Origin: Margaritifera margaritifera
Taxonomy: Eukaryota > Mollusca > Bivalvia > Unionida > Margaritiferidae
Length of the DNA: 64,000 bases
Direction: 5' to 3'
Assembly: GCA_029931535.1 (NCBI GenBank)
Contig: JAQPZY010001060.1
Coordinates: forward strand, 310,001 to 374,000
Shown here piece after piece: positions 60,548 to 64,000 of this stretch. The position numbers and the translations under genes are program-made. How positions within the stretch are numbered: position 1 is the stretch's first letter; each line of letters opens with the position of its first letter. Under the pieces are notes generated by a model. That model was not told the DNA's origin. It searched no databases and saw only the letters and a list, made by a program, of their open reading frames with translations.

Positions 60548-61990
60548 TATAATACAATATTTTTTACATTTATTATTAAATATGACTACCAGATTTGTTA
60601 GCGATCTGTCCTTTGAATTATACTGAGGTAATATGTTGGTGGTTTAGAGAAAACGTTGTTATGAAAACCAGTTTAAAGTTTTCAATAATGTCTTGCACTT
60701 GTATGAACTAATTATCACCTGTAATCTAAGGCCCTATTTAGACCAGGGTGAAAATAAGTCTCCTCAAAAAGATTATTCTTGGTTTTTGTAACGAAGACTT
60801 CATTTGTGTATCTTAAAGTATGATATCCACCATATCGAAAAATAGGATGTTTAGTGTCTAGATATTTAGAATTTAAAAGCTTGTCTTAATATGTAAATAT
60901 ACACACCAGTATTCGCTGGTTCCTGCACGGAGTGATTTGTCTATGAATAGTTTGCACCCAACCCAGCCTAGTATGAGAGCAATTAAGGTATACAGGCATG
61001 ACGTGAGTTCGTCTACCTGAGCACGAACAACCTACTCAATGATTCTGATAAATGGAGTACGACTTGTTTGCAGTGGAAAAATAATACATTAAGAGTATGA
61101 ACACCCTGGTTTTGTTCATGGTTGTATGAGTGATATGCAGTGGAATCTTCAAGCAAAAGATATTTGTCACTCAGTTAAAAGAAAACTCAATTGCTTGAAA
61201 ATCTCTACAGTGTGATTTCTCGTGACTTTTTCAATATTTGCAGAGGAATCATGCAACCTAATATCCAACTTAACAGGTATTGCTCAACGCCAGGTGCTCA
61301 CTTTTGACAGAGAAACATTGTCAATCAAGATTATAGCTGGAAGCACTTAATACTACTATGCTCTAGCCATCGCATGGGTGATGAGATGTTATATGTTAGA
61401 CTTGATAGGTGCACATATTTGGTTTACGCCCGCCTAACTCGCTGATTGAAAGTATCAACGCATTAAGCTGATGGTAAATATTACTGTCTGGAAGGTTAAA
61501 TTAACGAAATATTCACACGGATGACACTCACATAGCACTGCATGACTCAAAATTATCCCTAGAATCAAGAAAACCCTGCTTATTAAACACTAGAGCCTAC
61601 AAAGTCATTTGCTACACATTTGTTTAGGTAGTAGTTGAACACATATTATCATTTGAGAATGACATCGCATTATGCAATACATAAATGGGTGCAGTACAGC
61701 ACTTAACTTAGTCACTAAAGTATAACTGTGAACTCAGTCTCAGACAATACACAATCAAAGTGCATAAAGTAATTATTGAGTTCAAAATCATATTGTAAAA
61801 CATAAAACTCATTTCTTTGGCATATACAAGAGGAGCTGCAGCCGTTGCTATTATCAGTAAATAAAAACAAAACAAAAAAAATATAATTTAACCTGACTGC
61901 GTTATCAAGAGCATTTAATACACCAAGAAATATAAATATGTAATGAAACTTTTTAAATGGAAAACACTTCTTACAAAGTGTACTTGGTTC
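60543..61990. other. No gene recognised
   Basis: Single-copy-looking AT-rich DNA with no recognised coding, RNA or repeat structure. Confidence 0.35.
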
Positions 61991-61994
61991 TCAG

Positions 61995-63580
61995 TGAAAT
62001 GGCGCTAACTTGACCTCCAACATGGTAGACATCTTGAAAATCTTGTTATCCCTACTTCGTCTGAACGGATGGTGGTATTTGATACGGGGGTGTCACTAAA
62101 ACATTTATAGGAAATTGGCTTGCAATGAAAATTATGCCGACCTGACCTTCAACGTAGCCGTAATGGCAGCGACCTTGAGACTCTTGTTATAAATACTCAA
62201 TCTGAACGGATAGACATATTTTACATGGGATTTTCGCTTAATTAGTCCTAAAAAATGGTGCTGATTTGACATTAAATATGGCCTCCATGGCAGCCATCTT
62301 GACTATCCTGATATCGCTATTCCTACTAAAACAATGGCCGTATTGATGTGAGTTTTCACATAAATACTTCTTACGATATGTCGTTATTTTTAATTAAACA
62401 TGGTGTCTATCTGACTTCCATCATGGTCACCATGGTGACCATCTTGAAACGTTTGTTATCGCTACTCATCCGGTATGGATGGTTGCACTGACGTTGGGTT
62501 TTCTCTGAAGAAAACAAAAATCTGAAATTTTCCAGGTTAATGGATTACAAATGCAATTTCATTGCAGTAGATGCTTCCATTTTAATACTAAGAGACACTC
62601 TTATTTATTTCATTGATATGTAATTCTTCTCCCCCCTCTACTTTTCCTCCATCTCCTCCCCATCCTTTAATCAACTGCTTGAGTAAAAGCCTGCCTTTAA
62701 ATACATCTATAATTTAATATTTTCCGACAGTTTTTGGAATTGTCAAGTGATTGGCAACATTATTATTTTTACATAGATTTTTTTTAGCTCTACTGGTTGA
62801 AGACCAGAAGAGATTATGTGATGTGCCTGCGTCCATCGTCCCTCCGTCCGTTTGTCCATCGTCGGTCGTCCGTTTACAGCTTTTTGTTATCGCTACTAGT
62901 CTCAAACTACTTGAAAGGAAGTCATACAGCTTTATCCTGAGGTTTAGTTGTTTCTGAATTAAAATATCGACCCTCCAACATACAATGGCGGCCATTTTGA
63001 AAATCGTGCTATCGCTTACACCTCCTTAACTCTGATCTGTCGTTATCCTTCAAAGAACATTTAATGACATGTATATGGCCCTAATTGAGCATGGTGTCGA
63101 TCTGAAATACAGCATGGCTGTCATGGCAGTCATTTTGAAAATTGTTATGTCTACTCCTCCTGAACAGATGGTCATATCAACATGGGGTTTTCACTAAAAG
63201 ACTTGTATGACTTCCAAAATGATAATAAAATACCTTTGGTGACATGAAAATGGTATCGATCTGACATCCAACACGGCCGGCATAGAAGTCATCTTGGAAA
63301 TTGTCTCTTACAAATATGGTCATATTGGCATGGTATTTCACTAAAAAAAATCTTCTTATGGCATGGAGATGGCCTGAAATGAAACTGATATGGATATGAC
63401 CTTCCAATAAGGCCGCTCCGGCGTTATTATGAAAATCTTATTAAGGCTACTACTCATGAACGGATGGTGAATTCGATTTGATCGTCATGGTGTCATCGCC
63501 AAAAAACTTCTATTGATATGTAGTTGGCCCTGAATGAATGTGGTAGCTATATAATTTCCCAATAAGGCCACTACTCGTTA
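61995..63580. repeat. Degenerate ~135-bp tandem repeat, about 8-9 units, interrupted
   Basis: A core like ATGGCAGCCATCTTGAAAAT followed by 'ttgttatcgctactc.tcctgaacggatgg' and 'gggttttcactaaaa' recurs near 62020, 62154, 62287, 62432, 62985, 63120, 63277 and 63410, at steps mostly of 133-145 bp. Units are strongly diverged. About 62520-62960 is interrupted by unrelated sequence including a dispersed repeat. The final unit near 63560 grades into the 80-bp array. Confidence 0.75.
62785..62945. repeat. Dispersed repeat fragment (GTCC/GTCG-rich, mollusc-like)
   Basis: AGCTCTACTGGTTGAAGACC followed by AGAAGAGATTATGTGATG and a run of CGTCC/CGTCG words. Very similar wording is, from general knowledge, widespread in bivalve and gastropod genomic sequence. 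It ends with TTATCGCTACTAGTCTC, which resembles the 'ttatcgctactc' phrase of the surrounding tandem units, so the two repeats may be parts of one family. Confidence 0.45.
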
Positions 63581-64000
63581 TAATAAAAATATTGCTATGA
63601 CTACTCCTCCTGAATGAATGTGGTAGCTATATAATTTCCCAATAAGGCCACTACTCGTTATAATAAAAATATTGCTATGACTACTCCTCCTGAATGAATG
63701 TGGTAGCTATATAATTTCCCAATAAGGCCACTACTCGTTATAATAAAAATATTGCTATGACTACTCCTCCTGAATGAATGTGGTAGCTATATAATTTCCC
63801 AATAAGGCCACTACTCGTTATAATAAAAATATTGCTATGACTACTCCTCCTGAATGAATGAATATAATTTCCCAATAAGGCCACTACTCGTTATAATAAA
63901 AATATTGCTATGACTACTCCTCCTGAATGAATGTGGTAGCTATATAATTTCCCAATAAGGCCACTACTCGTTATAATAAAAATATTGCTATGACTACTCC
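63531..64000. repeat. 80-bp tandem repeat, 6 units, continues past the window
   Basis: TGAATGAATGTGGTAGCTAT starts at 63531, 63611, 63691, 63771, 63851 (with a 7-bp deletion) and 63924. The units are almost identical, unlike the older ~135-bp units to the left. The array is cut by the window edge. Confidence 0.97.

Overview
This is a stretch of AT-rich, gene-poor animal nuclear DNA. It is built from mobile-element remnants, minisatellites and segmental duplications, and I find no complete host gene. The element content (a Polinton, a Gmr1-like LTR element, Penelope-like and L1-like pieces) and a dispersed repeat near 62.8 kb rich in GTCC/GTCG words suggest a marine invertebrate, most likely a mollusc. 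That assignment is inference. The one hint of a host gene is a possible internal exon on the minus strand at 32934-33198.

Layout. 0.34-1.03 kb: a 34-bp minisatellite. 3.7-6.65 kb: a decayed Ty3/Gypsy element on the plus strand (gag-like piece, then integrase piece) with a decayed Penelope-like element (RT plus GIY-YIG endonuclease) on the minus strand between the two pieces. 6.65-14.8 kb: no recognised gene. 14.8-15.25 kb: a 59-bp minisatellite. About 16.0-31.1 kb: a tandem segmental duplication. Copy A (about 10 kb) carries an L1-like LINE remnant. Copy B (about 5 kb) lacks it but has grown several new short arrays. A third partial copy runs to about 31.6 kb.

33.95-42.78 kb is a decayed Polinton/Maverick (adintovirus-like) element, visibly richer in GC than its surroundings. 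It holds a packaging-type ATPase, a parvovirus-VP1-like phospholipase A2 domain, a retroviral-type integrase, a protein-primed family B DNA polymerase and several unidentified small ORFs. A small helix-turn-helix-like ORF is present in inverted copies at the two ends. Almost every gene carries stops or frameshifts, and the integrase lacks one catalytic aspartate. No major capsid protein or adenain-type protease is recognisable, so this is a deleted, inactive copy.

48.2-49.1 kb is a 41/44-bp minisatellite with a 167-bp higher-order period. It lies immediately upstream of a young LTR retrotransposon at 49427-55152. That element has two 752-bp LTRs differing at about ten positions, a 4-bp target duplication, a tRNA-Pro-like primer site and a 1175-codon pol ORF in the order protease, integrase, reverse transcriptase, RNase H. 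Integrase upstream of RT is the hallmark of the Gmr1 group of Ty3/Gypsy elements. Pol is intact but gag is short and frameshifted.

55-64 kb holds two copies of a foldback MITE, a 90-bp triplication, microsatellites and, at the right edge, a degenerate ~135-bp tandem repeat that grades into a homogeneous 80-bp array running off the window.
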